DNA of 64,000 bases from Rotaria sordida (Eukaryota > Rotifera > Eurotatoria > Philodinida > Philodinidae). Shown piece by piece: positions 34,481 to 46,950 of this stretch; position 1 is the first letter of the stretch; the number at the start of each line of letters is the position of its first letter. The notes under the pieces were generated by a model that saw only the letters and a list, made by a program, of their open reading frames with translations, was not told the DNA's origin and did not search any database. The stretch lies in the NCBI GenBank assembly GCA_905250125.1, contig CAJNOL010000890.1, positions 1 through 64,000 of the forward strand. Reading direction: 5' to 3'. The position numbers and the translations under genes were made by a program.

Positions 34481-34543
34481 GGCTGTGTGTGTGGGTGTAC
34501 GTTGCTCTCCAATCAGCATGCTATCTCACACCCACCCACACCC
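34481..34543. repeat. Telomere-like hairpin, well preserved
   Basis: GGCTGTGTGTGTGGGTGTAC, core GTTGCTCTCCAATCAGC, then CTCACACCCACCCACACCC. TGTGTGGGTG pairs with CACCCACACx. It ends in CACACCCTTTTTT. Confidence 0.75.
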
Positions 34544-35921
34544 TTTTTTGAAATATATTCTTAGATTGAGGATACATATGAGCCTGTTGTTTTCATTTTT
34601 ACACAAATAATTGCAAGGGAAGAGAACTAACTGTTCTCTCACTATCATGGAAAGACAATAAAGAAAACTTGACCATCTTTATCGAACAACCAACAAGTTA
34701 TGTCAAAATAGAGAGATGAAGAGCATGAGACTTTTGCCATTGATCGAGTGAACTCTTTTGTAATTTTCAATTCGAATCATTCATGCGTGCTCAACTCGTC
34801 AGATTCTTATCATTAGAAATCAATACTCTTGTCATCATTCTTTTCTCTAACAATTTTTCGATAAAAATATTGATCTTTTTTTGTCAATCTGATTATTTTC
34901 CCTTCAATTTTGCATAGAACAAATCGGTAACCATTTTTTTTTTGATCTGATAAAAGTGTTTCATTGGATACATTTAATAAAAGTTTTTCAATGTATCAAA
35001 CATGGATCACAAATCCTTCATCGATTTTGACCTTACAACAGACAAGATCTATTGAAAATATGAATTTTATAAGCTGTTTTGCTTTTTTTTTTTTTACATA
35101 TTTCAATCTATTTTATTTGTATAGAAACGAACAAAAAATAAGAATTAATAAAGATTCTGTAATCATTTTCTATTTTTAAAAACATCATTTAATTTTTAGA
35201 GTAAATTCAAATTTTGATCAAACTAGACTCATCTTTTCGAAATCTATCTAAATCGATATTTCGAATTTATTTTATTCAATGTATTGTTTAATAATAAAAA
35301 AAGATTTTCAAAATTGAATAAAGTCGTGAAAAAGAAGTACACAATCTGTTTTGATAAATCCAGAGATATATTTCAATATAAACTATTTCATACATCGATG
35401 GTATTTCGTGTTCTGTAGATCATTAAGAAAGAGCATCCATTCCGTTACTCTCACTTAATTATAATTGTTTATTTTTTTTTTGTCCACCAAAAGAGATACA
35501 ACTAATAAATATGTCTGAAGCAATTGAAATCAATCTTAAGAACAGCAATTAATATGAAACGACAGTGAACATCACGATCGATTATTATTGCTGAAAAAAA
35601 AGGTAGTTGAAATGAATTTGCAATATGAAAAATTAGGAGAAGAGGAGAAGGACATGACGGTCTATCTGCTAATGGTAAAAATAAAGTTTAGACAGCGACC
35701 TCGTTCTATACAATGACCTCTAAGACAAGAAACATGTTTCGAGTAGCCGAGGATCAAAAAATATTTAGTTTGTCATGCCATTGCCGTTTTTGCTTAAAAA
35801 AATGGTTGATATATGTATGTAGGACACGAATGGATTGAATGTCTCGCTTAATTTTTATCCATTCTTTCTTTCACTTTTATTTAACAAGAAAAACTACACC
35901 CAGTCTACACATAATTTCATA

Positions 35922-36155
35922 GAAATGACATCGTCTAGTTTCGTTTTAGAAGAAACTATAAAACTAATTACTTTTATTGTATGTATGACAAGTATATGTA
36001 TAGTTTTATTCTCCGTCGTCAACACTATAACGATAGAATACTCGATGTATCCTCAGTATGGAATTGATATATTGATTATTATGAGCAGTTCATTTCTCAT
36101 TTCGTTTGAAGTCAGTACAAATAGAAACAGCACAAAGAAATATTTTGAAAAATGA
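35922..36155 (+). CDS. Doubtful small membrane protein ORF
   Basis: From the ATG at 35922, 77 codons encode two hydrophobic segments (KLITFIVCMTSICIVLF and GIDILIIMSSSFLIS) with a charged C-terminus. A separate ORF at 35611 (MNLQYEKLGEEEKDM, ending at a GTAAAA donor-like site) could be an upstream exon. No family is recognised, and AT-rich DNA easily yields such hydrophobic frames. Confidence 0.2.
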   Translation, partial: EMTSSSFVLEETIKLITFIVCMTSICIVLFSVVNTITIEYSMYPQYGIDILIIMSSSFLISFEVSTNRNSTKKYFEK

Positions 36156-37025
36156 TCAGTACCTGTAGCGCTCAAGCCAGATATGGTGAGTATAGATCTG
36201 TAAATAGCATTGATTTCATTTTAACCGACATTTTTTCTATCTATTTAGATAAATAGTACATATTCATGCTTTATTGATCCGACCGATACTCGACGATGAT
36301 CACTAAAGTACAAATCAGATATTAATTCTGCTCGTAATGATTTTATTTTTGCATAAGTTGGTGTCCAACTTAATTATTATATCAATATCCATCGTAATAT
36401 TAATTTTTCTCATCATTCAATTTTTTCAATGGATGTTGACAGTGAACAACAAACAAAATAATAAAACTGAATCATTAGCGTGTTCTATCTACCGTGCTCA
36501 GTATTGTTTGCTGTCCATTCGATCATTGATATCACTAACAGCTGCATACAAAAGGACTTCTATTTGTGATAGTAGAACATTCTATCATGTATCGTGTTTT
36601 AAACGTAGTTAATGTATAAGTTATAATAAGTAAAAGTATGTCAGTAAATCGAAATCGAGTAGGAACGAGAAGAAGATGAAGACCAGCATTCTACTGAAAA
36701 CTAGCTATCATTTGAAGAAAGATTTTATTTATTTCCGTAAAAACAATCGCACTGTGTCAGTTAATCACTGTATTACAAACTAAAAATCGTCAATCAATAA
36801 TTCTATAATTTTCGTATTTGAAAATATTTTTGCTGGCAATGTTGTAATTAGACTGTACAAGATCTCTTGTTTGCCAAGATATCCAATTTAAGAGATCGAT
36901 ATTCACAAAAAAAGTAATTTCCATGGTGGCAAATTTCACCGTATAAAATATTATTAGACATTTTAAGGGTACTCTCCCTTTCCTGAGTTTTTCAAGAACG
37001 ACTCTATCAAAAATTCTGAAACTTG

Positions 37026-37085
37026 AGGATGTGGGTGAACGTAAACCTTGCTTTCCGCTAAATCTCCGCTCACATCCATACCCAT
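37026..37085. repeat. Telomere-like hairpin
   Basis: GGATGTGGGTGAACG, a 30-nt spacer, then CTCACATCCATACCCAT. GGATGTG and CACATCC pair perfectly. Confidence 0.65.
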
Positions 37086-37437
37086 TTGCTTTTTGTCTTC
37101 TTCTGTGATGGAATTTGCAAAGATGTTGACATAATAAATAATGAAACAAAGTATTCGCTTCTGTGATATGAATTTCTTCTCATAGAAATTGCACAAATAT
37201 AATATGTCTACAACAGACTTCTGAAAAATCGTTTAGCAAAAGTGCGAGATTTCATAGTATCTGCAATATTATTTTATGAAACTCATAATTCCTATTCGCA
37301 TACTTCATCGGATATGTCCTCCAAATAAAACCTTTAAAATAAGTGTTTTTTTTTAATCATATTATTAACTTTTTTCGTTTAATCAATGATGCAAAGTCAT
37401 GGGAATAACAACTGAATATTGTCTTTCGAATTTTAGT

Positions 37438-39841
37438 TCAAGGATTTGCCAAAGCTAAAACTTGTGAAGCCGTCAATTCACGTCTGTATAGATAAAACTC
37501 ATCCAAAGCACCGTTGAATGAACCACCATAATTCGGTGTGCAGTAACTTGTCCGTCCATCATCATTACCAAATATAATGTACATGGGAGAACCAGAAGCT
37601 GCAAAAGAAATAGCACCTGTCGTCGCGACTTGAGCACCATTAATATATAATCGAATACCATTAGTTGAACTATATGTATATCCGATATGTGTCCAGCTAT
37701 TTAATGGCAGAATAGGACCACTAGCACCAACCGTTCCACCATTCCATAACTGCGCATTAATATTACCAGTTGAGGACATTACTAAAACGTGGACACACCA
37801 ACTTCCTGGCAAATATACGAAAACAAGGGATGAAGTCGCATAACTTCCGGTCGGTCTCGCCCATATAGAGATACTGAAAGGATTATTATTGATACCCAAA
37901 AAGTAAAATGGAGCATATGTGTAACTAACATAGGCTCCTGAACTGAATTGAATGGCTTGATTTACTCTACCTGTTATAATCGTTATAGTTCCTGACGCTG
38001 TCCCATTAATGCCATTAGGACCACCATCAATAAGAGAACCACTATCAAATGAGTAATAGACATACAAAGTAGCATCGTTCAATATTTCGGTATCATTCTT
38101 GGCTCGAGCTATATAGCTTACTTGATCCATGTAGCCATTGAAACCAGCTGCACTGCCTGGATTGAATGTAGCACCAATGGTTGTGGCACCTGACGATCCT
38201 TGATAGAGAGATGATCCCGTACGTGAGCCGTCAAGTACACCATTCAGCCACACTTGCTGAGTGAGAGTGGCCGCATTGTAGACGCAAGCAACATGAGTCC
38301 AGACATTCATCGTCAACGTCGTTACACCTTGTATATCGTTAAAATAGAAGGCGCAATATAATTGGTTATTTCGAGCCATGAAATGCAAGCAAAGATTCGT
38401 AGTTGTTGCTTGACATTGACCAAATATACCATAGTCAAGACCTGTGAAACTGATTGGATAAATCCATGCTTCGATTGTAAAACTCGACGAATTCATAAGG
38501 AGTTGCCTCGATGTGATACTTATATATTGAGAAGATGATCGAACGAGATTAATAGCAGCACCATATCCAAGAAAACTAGTCGTATATGTTGGACTTCCCA
38601 CGGGATTACCATTATAATTATTGTAGAGATCAAGACCATTGTTATCAAGAGACCAGAAGGCAATTGATCCAGGCACGATCGTCGTCGTAGCAGTAGCTAA
38701 AATAGAATACAAAATAATGAGCAATAGTTTTTGAAAGCCGATCGAAGTCCCCGAAGACGATCTTACTTGCAGTAGTACTTGTTGTCGATGCTAAAAAAAT
38801 ATTTAAAAAAGATTATTATACCACAAGATCAATGATACAACTTATCAACATATAATTTGAAGAATTGTGAAAAATTGATTTAATTACAGATTTCTCTTTA
38901 AAGGACATCTAACGATCAAAGTCAGTTATGATTTATATCAGAATCTAGTACCTCATCTGTTCTTCAACGATTTTCAAGTATTATCTTAATTTCATCGTCT
39001 TGCAAAAAATGATTTATCATTTTGGACTCACTTGACGGCGTTGTCGTAGCAAATTTTAGAGCAAGTGGAACAGCAACTGCTCCAGCAGCCACTGTAATGA
39101 GGAGGCCAATGAGTGCTTTTTTCCAAATCCCGTTTTTCGATATCCTGGTAGAATAGATGAATATTTTATAGAAATTGAAAAGAAATCTTTGATTTTTGTC
39201 GATGTCACTAACCCAACATTATTTGTGTTGCTTGTATTACTAGGAATTTCAGACACATTGTCTAAATTAACAGTAATATCTTTCACTGTTGTTTGTGAGC
39301 TGACACTACTCTAAATGCGAAATAATTTAGCATTATAATTCGATTAAATAAATGTGGTCAAACACATATTATTGTTTATATAGTGTATTTCTCGTTCTTT
39401 TTCAGATTCGAATTAATCACATTGACAGACAAGGATCATTTTCTAGGATAAATATTAAATAGAAACAAGCTCGATGCTGAAACGATTCAATTGTACAATA
39501 TTAATCTTTCGTGACATGAAAAGACAAACTAGAGTATTCATTGAACTAGAAAATTCATTTTAAGAAAAATATTTCAAAGAGAAGTCATATGTCGAGTCTG
39601 AAATAGTGATTCTAGAGGCTGTTCGAGGAGGATATTAGAAGCAGCATAGTAGAACTGAAATTAAGATTTTAATCATGAGTTTGAAATGTTAATAATCAAT
39701 CAAATAATGTTCGTGTATATAATCAACTAAAAAATACGGTAGTGACTCACGAATTGACGCAAGTTATCATACCGTGCTTTCTTGCAGAGGTGCATACTGA
39801 CGAGGTAAAAATGTAGCAACAGCTTGTGTACTAGTAGGCAT
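37438..39841 (-). CDS. Single-pass membrane protein with two LamG-like domains
   Basis: Five exons (39841-39773, 39310-39213, 39144-39032, 38790-38767, 38696-37438) join in phase to 520 residues. A hydrophilic N-terminal tail of about 60 residues precedes a transmembrane helix (KALIGLLITVAAGAVAVPLAL), a Thr/Ser-rich stalk (TTTPS...TTASTTT-like) and two concanavalin A-like LamG_3 domains. The first contains FTIEAWIYP and WTHVACVYN, the second FSISIWARP and WTHIGYTYSS. No signal peptide precedes the helix, so a type II orientation with extracellular lectin-like domains is predicted. It may bind glycans or proteins at the cell surface; the ligand is unknown. The start ATG at 39841 was chosen because it gives a short exon with a good GTATGA donor in phase. 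Exon 4 is only 24 nt. Confidence 0.8.
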
Positions 39842-40763
39842 GACTAAACGATGCTTTCCACCAAACGATGAAATCAAACAAAGTAAAAAGTGATTTTAAA
39901 GTGCATGTTCTTCTCCTTTTTGTTTTTGCTTTGTTTACTTTTGTTGCACAAGACATCTTTTTTTTTGTGCACGTACAAAAAAAACATCAGCCTGTCCATA
40001 GTTCGCCTCTGGTTAAAATTCATTTGGCAACGATGCCACATTGTATCGTAATTCAATCGCAAACGTGACAAAAATTTCTTTCCATTAAAAACACTTGAAT
40101 GCATTGTGTGTATTTCATATCGCTTTAATATGTGAACATTCGAACACTTGACAGTGTTGGATCGTATGAATGGTGTGGGTTGAGAGAAGATCAACTCACA
40201 TCCACATCCTAGCATGAGATAGTGATCATACAAAACTGAACTGTCTCATATTTGAACGATTACATTAGATGTCAGCACTGCAGTGACCATTGTTTCAACC
40301 ATGGTCGCCAGTGCTAAGGTTCAAATCGATTGATCAATTTTTTATCTTTCTGACTTTTGTTTCAAAGTTTCTGATTAGTGAGAATGATTGATTCACACCA
40401 GTTTCATATTCATCATATCTGATTAAACTGTTTTATGAAATGCAACTGAATCTAATTTGAATTGTACGATATTTTGTCATTCGAAAAAGTCTTGAAAATT
40501 ATTGAAAGGACAAAAGGAGAATCTCGAACAAGATTTGACTATTCTGTTTACGTCGTTTAATTTTCGATTAATAAATAAAAGGAAATATATACTTCAATAG
40601 GAGACTGAATACATGATGGAGTACTAGTTTTCCAGACCATTTCTATAGTCATTTGAGCTATGAAACTACGAGGAACAGATAACTTCTATATGAACAGCAT
40701 TTTTTATATATCGATCTCTTTATTAAAGTGAAAGATATCAATAAGTTCTTTTATAAAGAATGT
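39842..40763. other. Intergenic stretch
   Basis: Between the LamG and channel genes, both minus strand. Only the hairpin at 40171-40210 is notable. Confidence 0.5.
40171..40210. repeat. Telomere-like hairpin, compact archetype
   Basis: GGTGTGGGT is followed by the core TGAGAGAAGATCAACTCA, then CATCCACATCC. At about 40 bp it is the shortest good copy. It shares GTGGGTTGAGAGAAGATC with the copy at 23484-23550. Confidence 0.8.
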
Positions 40764-43059
40764 TTATTGTGTCATAATTTGTTGGTTTCTTTCTCTTTTT
40801 GATCGAATTACTTGATATTCATATCGAAGAAGTCGATAAATCATTTCAATAAGTTCCATAATTGAGAGAAGACTAATTCCAATCCATAGACCAGTTTGAC
40901 CTCCAATATTTGATAGAACATCAACTAGACTCAACTGTGCTGATTGTGTATTATTTTCAATGTTAATTGTTTCGCGTACAAGGCTAATAGCAAGATAATT
41001 CTTATGAATCTGTTCACGCCATGTAGTTGACCAATCGGATGGCAATGGTATCGAAGATTCTTCAACAAGTGTTTTTATGTAAGACATTTGCCATTCGAGT
41101 GGTGTTAATAGTGAAGATTTTTTTAAAAGAAACTCTGTTGTTAAACATTCTTGTGGACAGTAGTCTGAATTGTTTTCATCAGATTGTACCATCATGTAGG
41201 CATCTGCAGCTTGAGTAGTACAATTATCGGTTAAATTGCAAAGAGGTGCTTCGATAATATTGTTTGTACCTGGCAAAATAATTGATCGAATTTCCCACAT
41301 ATAAGGATTAACACAACCACATTGCTTATACCTATAATACAGATAGATATTATTCTTATCGAAATACCAATGTTCTAGGATAACTTCTTCGAATATTGAA
41401 TGGAGAAGTTTCTAAGCTGTATATCGTTTTTCACTTGGTCTAAGATTAAGAACGTTCTTCCCATTGTTTTTCGTTGACTACCTCTCAATGGATTAGTCTC
41501 TTTTCAGTGTTTTAAATTTAGAATTTTTTCTTTGGAGAGACTATCGCAGACTTCTCTTTGAAAACTCATGAATTTCGAACGTCGTGCCTTCTCGACATCC
41601 CTTCTAGTCTCATCGTGTGTTTGTCAAAGCAGAATTGCTTTTCCCGTACTCTCTCTAGGGCATTTTTTTTCCTAAGGGACTCTTTTCGAATTGTATTACT
41701 CTTATTACTGTCTGATTGGATTAGTTACCAATATAGACTCAATGGTTTATCAGGATCAATGTTTAATTGTTGGTATAGCACACACGATAGATATCAATAA
41801 ACAATTATTCATAGTTGGATTTAGATTACATGAATATTTCTCAAGTTATTTTCTTTAAAAATACTTACGTAAAAGTTTGCATGACAGTTCGAAGACAAAG
41901 CAGTTGTGAATATTCATAGTCAGCTATGGGATAATTGTTCAATACAGTTTTCATCCAGAGTGGAACTTTATCCGAACATGTTGTATATGGTGCAGATAAA
42001 AAGTAACTTGTCTTCTTTTGATAGCTTAATTTATGTTTTCGTCCAGGAATTAAATTTAAACCGGACGCTTCGAGAATAGGAACTTTTCTATTATCATGTA
42101 TGAGACATACTATACCAATACCTGAATAAAATTAAATTAAAATCTTTTACAAAAAAGAAACGTCTTTTGTTTACTTACCATCTACAAGATAAGGCACGTA
42201 TTGATTACTATGAACATAAAGACCTAATTCAAGTCTTCCTTCACCACCATTCTCACTTGCATAGCGTATACGATTAACACTATCATTTTTCAATTTAGCA
42301 TTAAATGTATAGCAGAGTCCATAGGTTGATGTTGTAAATGAAATGAAATCTGATGCTGAACAACTTTGACCATTGTAAGAACATGTCTGGAGCATTGAAG
42401 ATAATGGATAAAAAAATGGATCCATTGATTCATTTCTATTCAATTTATATTGTACAAAACTTGAAATATACATAGCTTGAAGTGCAGACAATGTTGTTGT
42501 ATCATTTGTATTTGTCAAATTCAATGTATTTGTATAATTTATGAAAGGTTCAATAAATTGATCAAAACGAATTGCTCCCATATTACAAAAACTAAATGCT
42601 GGAAAATATTGTGGCCATTCAGGAACAATATTTACATCTAATTGTGTTGGATATTCAAGATAGGCTAAAATTGCTTTTATAACAAGATAGAGCATAAGAC
42701 CAGTACAAATTAATAATGAAATCAACCAAAATAGACAATTATGTAAACTTTCACTGCGAGCAATACCCGGTAAACCATGTGTGGATGTGTTCAAACAGAA
42801 TTCATGAATGATTGAACTTCGACGAGATTTATTCTTTTCCTTTTCTGCTTCTAGTAGATTGTCTATCGACAAATGTCCAACTGTTGTCGATATTGTTTCT
42901 GAACACAAAAAAAAATAGTAGTACTCATATATATGATAAAAACATATTTCATATAGATGCTAAACTGGAAGTTATCTTTTATGAAATGCCAATCAATCAG
43001 TTATAGTATACATTTATTATTCAACTTTTCTATCACATCTTACCTTTATTATTCGACAT
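40764..43059 (-). CDS. DEG/ENaC family amiloride-sensitive cation channel
   Basis: Four exons (43059-43044, 42898-42179, 42121-41869, 41331-40764) give 518 residues with all phases consistent. The N-terminus carries the family HG motif in NTSTHGLPGIARS, followed by TM1 (LFWLISLLICTGLMLYLVI). A large cysteine-rich, glycosylated extracellular domain follows (CSYNGQSCSASDF, TVMQTFTYKQCGCVNPY, CTTQAADAYM). The pre-TM2/pore segment is LSNIGGQTGLWIGISLLSIMELIE, with GQTGLWIGIS corresponding to the family selectivity-filter region. The protein should form trimeric sodium channels at the plasma membrane, gated by peptide, acid or mechanical stimuli; gating cannot be assigned. Exon 1 is only 16 nt (MSNNK plus one base). 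Intron 3 is unusually long for this locus (537 nt). Confidence 0.93.
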
Positions 43060-44586
43060 ATGTAGACTTGAAATAAATCTTGGTTTGTTTTACTTCTTGT
43101 TTCTCTCGAGTATTCTAACGTAAAAGAAAACTAGAAGAGTAATTAGTGAAATGATTCTAGGAAAGTAGAATATTTTCTTTTGTTGAACTGTGTAAATACT
43201 CATTACCAGTTGAATGTTTACTAAAAAGAAAAAAAAATGAAACAATCGGAGAAGGTAGTAGAGTTCTCATGTCTAACAATTCATTATTTAATTAATGTTT
43301 TGCGTCGAAGAAAAATCTTGTAAACATAATAATCGATAAAAGAAATACTTTGTAGATTTTACTGTTGAAATGTATGTCATTCGTACTCATCAACTTTGAT
43401 CGAAAGTATCGTTAGAAAAGATTTACGAGGAAACATTCTCAGATATCCGTTCGCATTTGAGTAGGAATAATAAATTATTATTATTATTAATAACAATGAC
43501 AATAACTTCTCATTAGGAGTTATGTTTTCTTTATGTATAGTTGTACTCATGTGGAAAATAATGTGAAAGTTTAAGCTCAAATAACTGTGGAACGCTAATT
43601 TATCGTCAATATTAATAACTATACTTTTCAATTATGAAGCATTTAAAAGTGTACTACGAGATTATTGCTTACTATTCGAAAAGCTTCAGTCTTATATCTT
43701 GTAATTATAAGGAATAATGTAATTATTGACATTGCAAATCATATTAACATTGATGATAACTGATCTTCGCAAGACCCTTTCAGCTGAAATTTTCACATTA
43801 TCTTCCATGTGAACATAACAAAGTACATGTCCAACTTGAAACTTGAATAATTGAATTCAAGTTTGACACTACTGATTGTTAATCAATCATCTTTATTCAA
43901 ACTCATCCGACGACGATATACGTATGTGCATCAATAGCTCGAGAACATTTCCAAATACATCTGAATTATGCTCGAGTTCACTTGCAATTCATCGCTGAAT
44001 ACCAAGAAAAGAATAAATGTATTCATCATTAGAATAAAGCAAATGATATGATTAAAATAACATGTGAATACAATTAAAATCATCTTACAATCGACATTCA
44101 CATACCGGAAATCATTCGGGTATTATGCTATTCGTGGATGGCTTCTTTCTGTATGGTTTTTTTGTCGTGCATTGCTTTATCATGAGACTTCTTAGAGTCT
44201 TCTTGTCTGATTCTATGAATGAAATTTTTCGAAAATCACTTTTTTTCAAGTGGATAAATCCACACTCACAATGATAATGCAAAAACTATATACATGTATG
44301 TTTATTCATATTATATCAAAGCTATAGCTTTTCATTACACTAAATAATTAGTGAACAACATTTGCTCTCAACATCATTGTCACAGGAATTCCTTGCGCCT
44401 TCAATAAGTGTAAAGTTACGCTCTGAGACAACTCTCATCGACTTATTCGTTTGTTCTTGTTTGTATTCGATAGAATTATGATATATGAGGTATGATTGAT
44501 TTCATATAGCAATATTAGATTTCAAAAAAAGAAGACTTTCAAGTCATGGTAAGCGCTATCTAATAGTCTCTCTCTTGCCACAGTGT
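43060..44586. other. Gene-free stretch
   Basis: AT-rich; no supported ORF, RNA or repeat beyond short ATT runs near 43470. Confidence 0.5.
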
Positions 44587-45475
44587 TCAGTACGCTGCAC
44601 GGCAAATAGCAGCCGCCTTGGACGCATGTTGGTCGTATCGTAAAGGAAATGCCGATCTCTGCACCTTCTGTGCAGCCGTGCCGACGCTGACATTCTGCCA
44701 TCCACTGACTTTTTTGAGAGCGGCATAGAACTTGCCAGCACTGGTTTTAGGGTCCATACAATCTTTCACACTTCCCCAATATATTGGTCGCTGTTGAAAG
44801 ATACCTACGCTGTCATGGTCGGATCCTAGTATGTAGAAGAATGAATCAATCAATCAAGACAATAGAATCTCTCATTGTGACTTACCGACGGCATCATGAG
44901 GGTATTTATAGGATTCAGGAAGTTTTGAGTTGGCATAAACACGAATATTGGATTCGACAATGGCAGTGACTATGGCTACCTCACAGCCCCGTATCGGGAG
45001 TCCATAGTCACGAGCGGTCTTGGCAATGATGCGAGCGTATTTGGACTGAGTTGCGTCGAGACCTGGTAGATTACCACTACTGCTGCCGCCACTGTTACTA
45101 GTACAGCATTGAACATGATTAGGGCCTGGACATAGATTGGCTGGATCAGAGCTTCCGCTACAGGTTGCAGTCGGCTGACACGTGCCGCCAACACCTTTAC
45201 TGTTCGTGCAAGTACGATAGGTGCAGCACTATAATGACAACAAAAATATTAATGAAACGATGAACACTAATATTAAATATCTATACTTGAATAGAATTGT
45301 CACCTGGACAGAGATTGGCAGGATCCGATGACCCACCATTGGTTTTGCATTTGCTGGTGCTAATACATTCTCCACGACGACCATTCGTAGCTGTACAGAA
45401 TCCGTATTGTGCAAAAGTAGCGGAAGGAAGAAGACTAGCAAAGATCATAAGTAAAAGCATGCCAAACCGTTTCAT
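44587..45475 (-). CDS. Secreted endolysin/lysozyme-like protein with cysteine repeats
   Basis: Three exons (45475-45287, 45228-44886, 44825-44587) encode 256 residues. A signal peptide is clear (MKRFGMLLLMIFASLLPSA, cleavage near TFA-Q). Two similar cysteine modules follow, each of the form C-T-x-G-x-C-x-C-x-SSDPANLCPGxNxxQCC, at about residues 25-65 and 66-104. After a Gly/Ser linker, the C-terminal about 140 residues contain YARIIAKTARDYGLPIRGC, AIVTAIVESNIRVYAN and HDSVGIFQQRP. These resemble peptidoglycan-hydrolase-like domains common in actinobacteria and their phages and in secreted fungal proteins. The VES and SVGIFQQRP motifs resemble the lysozyme-fold catalytic region. A wall-degrading or antibacterial role is inferred. 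An upstream in-frame ATG at 45526 exists, but only the 45475 start leaves the signal peptide at the N-terminus. Confidence 0.75.
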
Positions 45476-46950
45476 TGTACTGATGTATGCAAACCACTTT
45501 GAACTGCGATAAGATCTGAAATACATGAAAGAACAGGGTGGTAAATGAGTAACTCGAGAAGTACATAAAATATTCCTGCAGAACTTAGTTTGATAGCAGT
45601 ATAGAAGAATAGAAACAAAAAGAACCGACAGCGATTGTTGAAAACCTGTCAGTACTAATAATTGCCACGAATCACTCAGTAAACAGTAAATTTTTTGTTA
45701 TCAATTACCGAATAACCGATCAGTAGATAGTAACTGCTCGGTTCCTAGTTATCCAGTAACATAATCGTATCTTCTCTATTTCCATCTCCTTCGATGTACA
45801 AAAGCTAGAAACAAAAAAAATACCAAGAATGTAATAAGAAAGACGAATACGATGGGAATTATATATATCTGCGTTGATAAATGAAAAATGAAAAATATAA
45901 AACAAAAATAGATTGTGAAGCGAGAAGGGTGGGAATATTTGGATTTAAGTTTCCATCTGTTCGATCAATCGAAAATTAATAAAATAAAGATAACGCAATG
46001 TGAGATCTGGTCAAAAATATTGCAATAAGTATCAAGTAGACATGATTAGTTACCATTACCTGACGGATACGTTCACCATCAGATCTAGGAGAAATTATCC
46101 GGAGAGTATTCAAAAACTTTGGATGCCGTCGAATGGGTGGACATCGGTCTTTTCAACGAGCTATTTTTCAATTGTCTTCTATGTCATCGCTTCTTTACTC
46201 TATCAGCAAGGATCTTTCGCCAACACAAGACTTACACTAGTATCAAGTTTGAGATTATGAGATAAGCAAAAGTTTATATTTCTACTATTTACAGAGTTGG
46301 TATACGGATCGTCTGATTGCTTATGCACAAAGTGAATTTTCGTTGTTTTGCAATCGATTGTTTTTTCTTCGTTCAGTCAATTTTGAGTAACATTGTTTTA
46401 GATCTTTTATTCTGAGATTACATGATATTAAACATGCCCAATCATAAATCATAAAATTACGTATGATCTCAGCTTGCTCTCGATTCTATGAGAACGGAAA
46501 GTTATTTCTTCTTTTGTTCTGGTTTTTTAAGAACCAAATTGAACAAACAAACCTTTATAATCCGATAGGTTTAATTTAATAATATAAAATAACTTCAATC
46601 ATTTTCATTTCGATAGCATTTCAGATTGTTTGATGGTTTTTCTTTCTTATGATCTAATTGAATAAAATTATTTCAGTATACTTTTCACCCTTTTTTTTTA
46701 CATGACAACATTCCAGATTGGATCTCGGTTTTTAAGGAACCAATTTCATTATCATCTTATTCACGAGCAGAAACATATACCCAGTAAATACATGGAAGAG
46801 TGTGGGTGAGTATACGTGTGGATGTGCATGAATACAATTGTAACCCACACCCACACCCTTTTCTTTATTATTTATTATTAAATGTATTCACCGAATTAAA
46901 ACAAATAATACTTATTCATCGTTTTATCTTTAGATAATAAAAATTCAACA
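45476..46950. other. Gene-free stretch
   Basis: No supported gene. A patch near 45690-45770 repeats AGTAACTG/CCGAATAACCGATC-like words. The hairpin at 46797-46860 precedes the kinase gene start by about 90 bp. Confidence 0.5.
46797..46860. repeat. Telomere-like hairpin, well preserved
   Basis: GAGTGTGGGTGAG, then GTGTGGATGTGCATG, then TTGTAACCCACACCCACACCC ending in CTTTT. It lies about 90 bp upstream of the APH-like gene. Confidence 0.8.

Larger units (their letters stand above)
34263..37437. other. Gene-poor stretch
   Basis: Contains two telomere-like hairpins and one doubtful membrane-protein ORF. The rest is AT-rich with nothing recognised. Confidence 0.5.

Noticed and set aside
41558..41800. 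80-residue ORF inside intron 3 of the DEG/ENaC gene
   Set aside because: Hydrophobic low-complexity frame on the opposite strand with no recognised domain.
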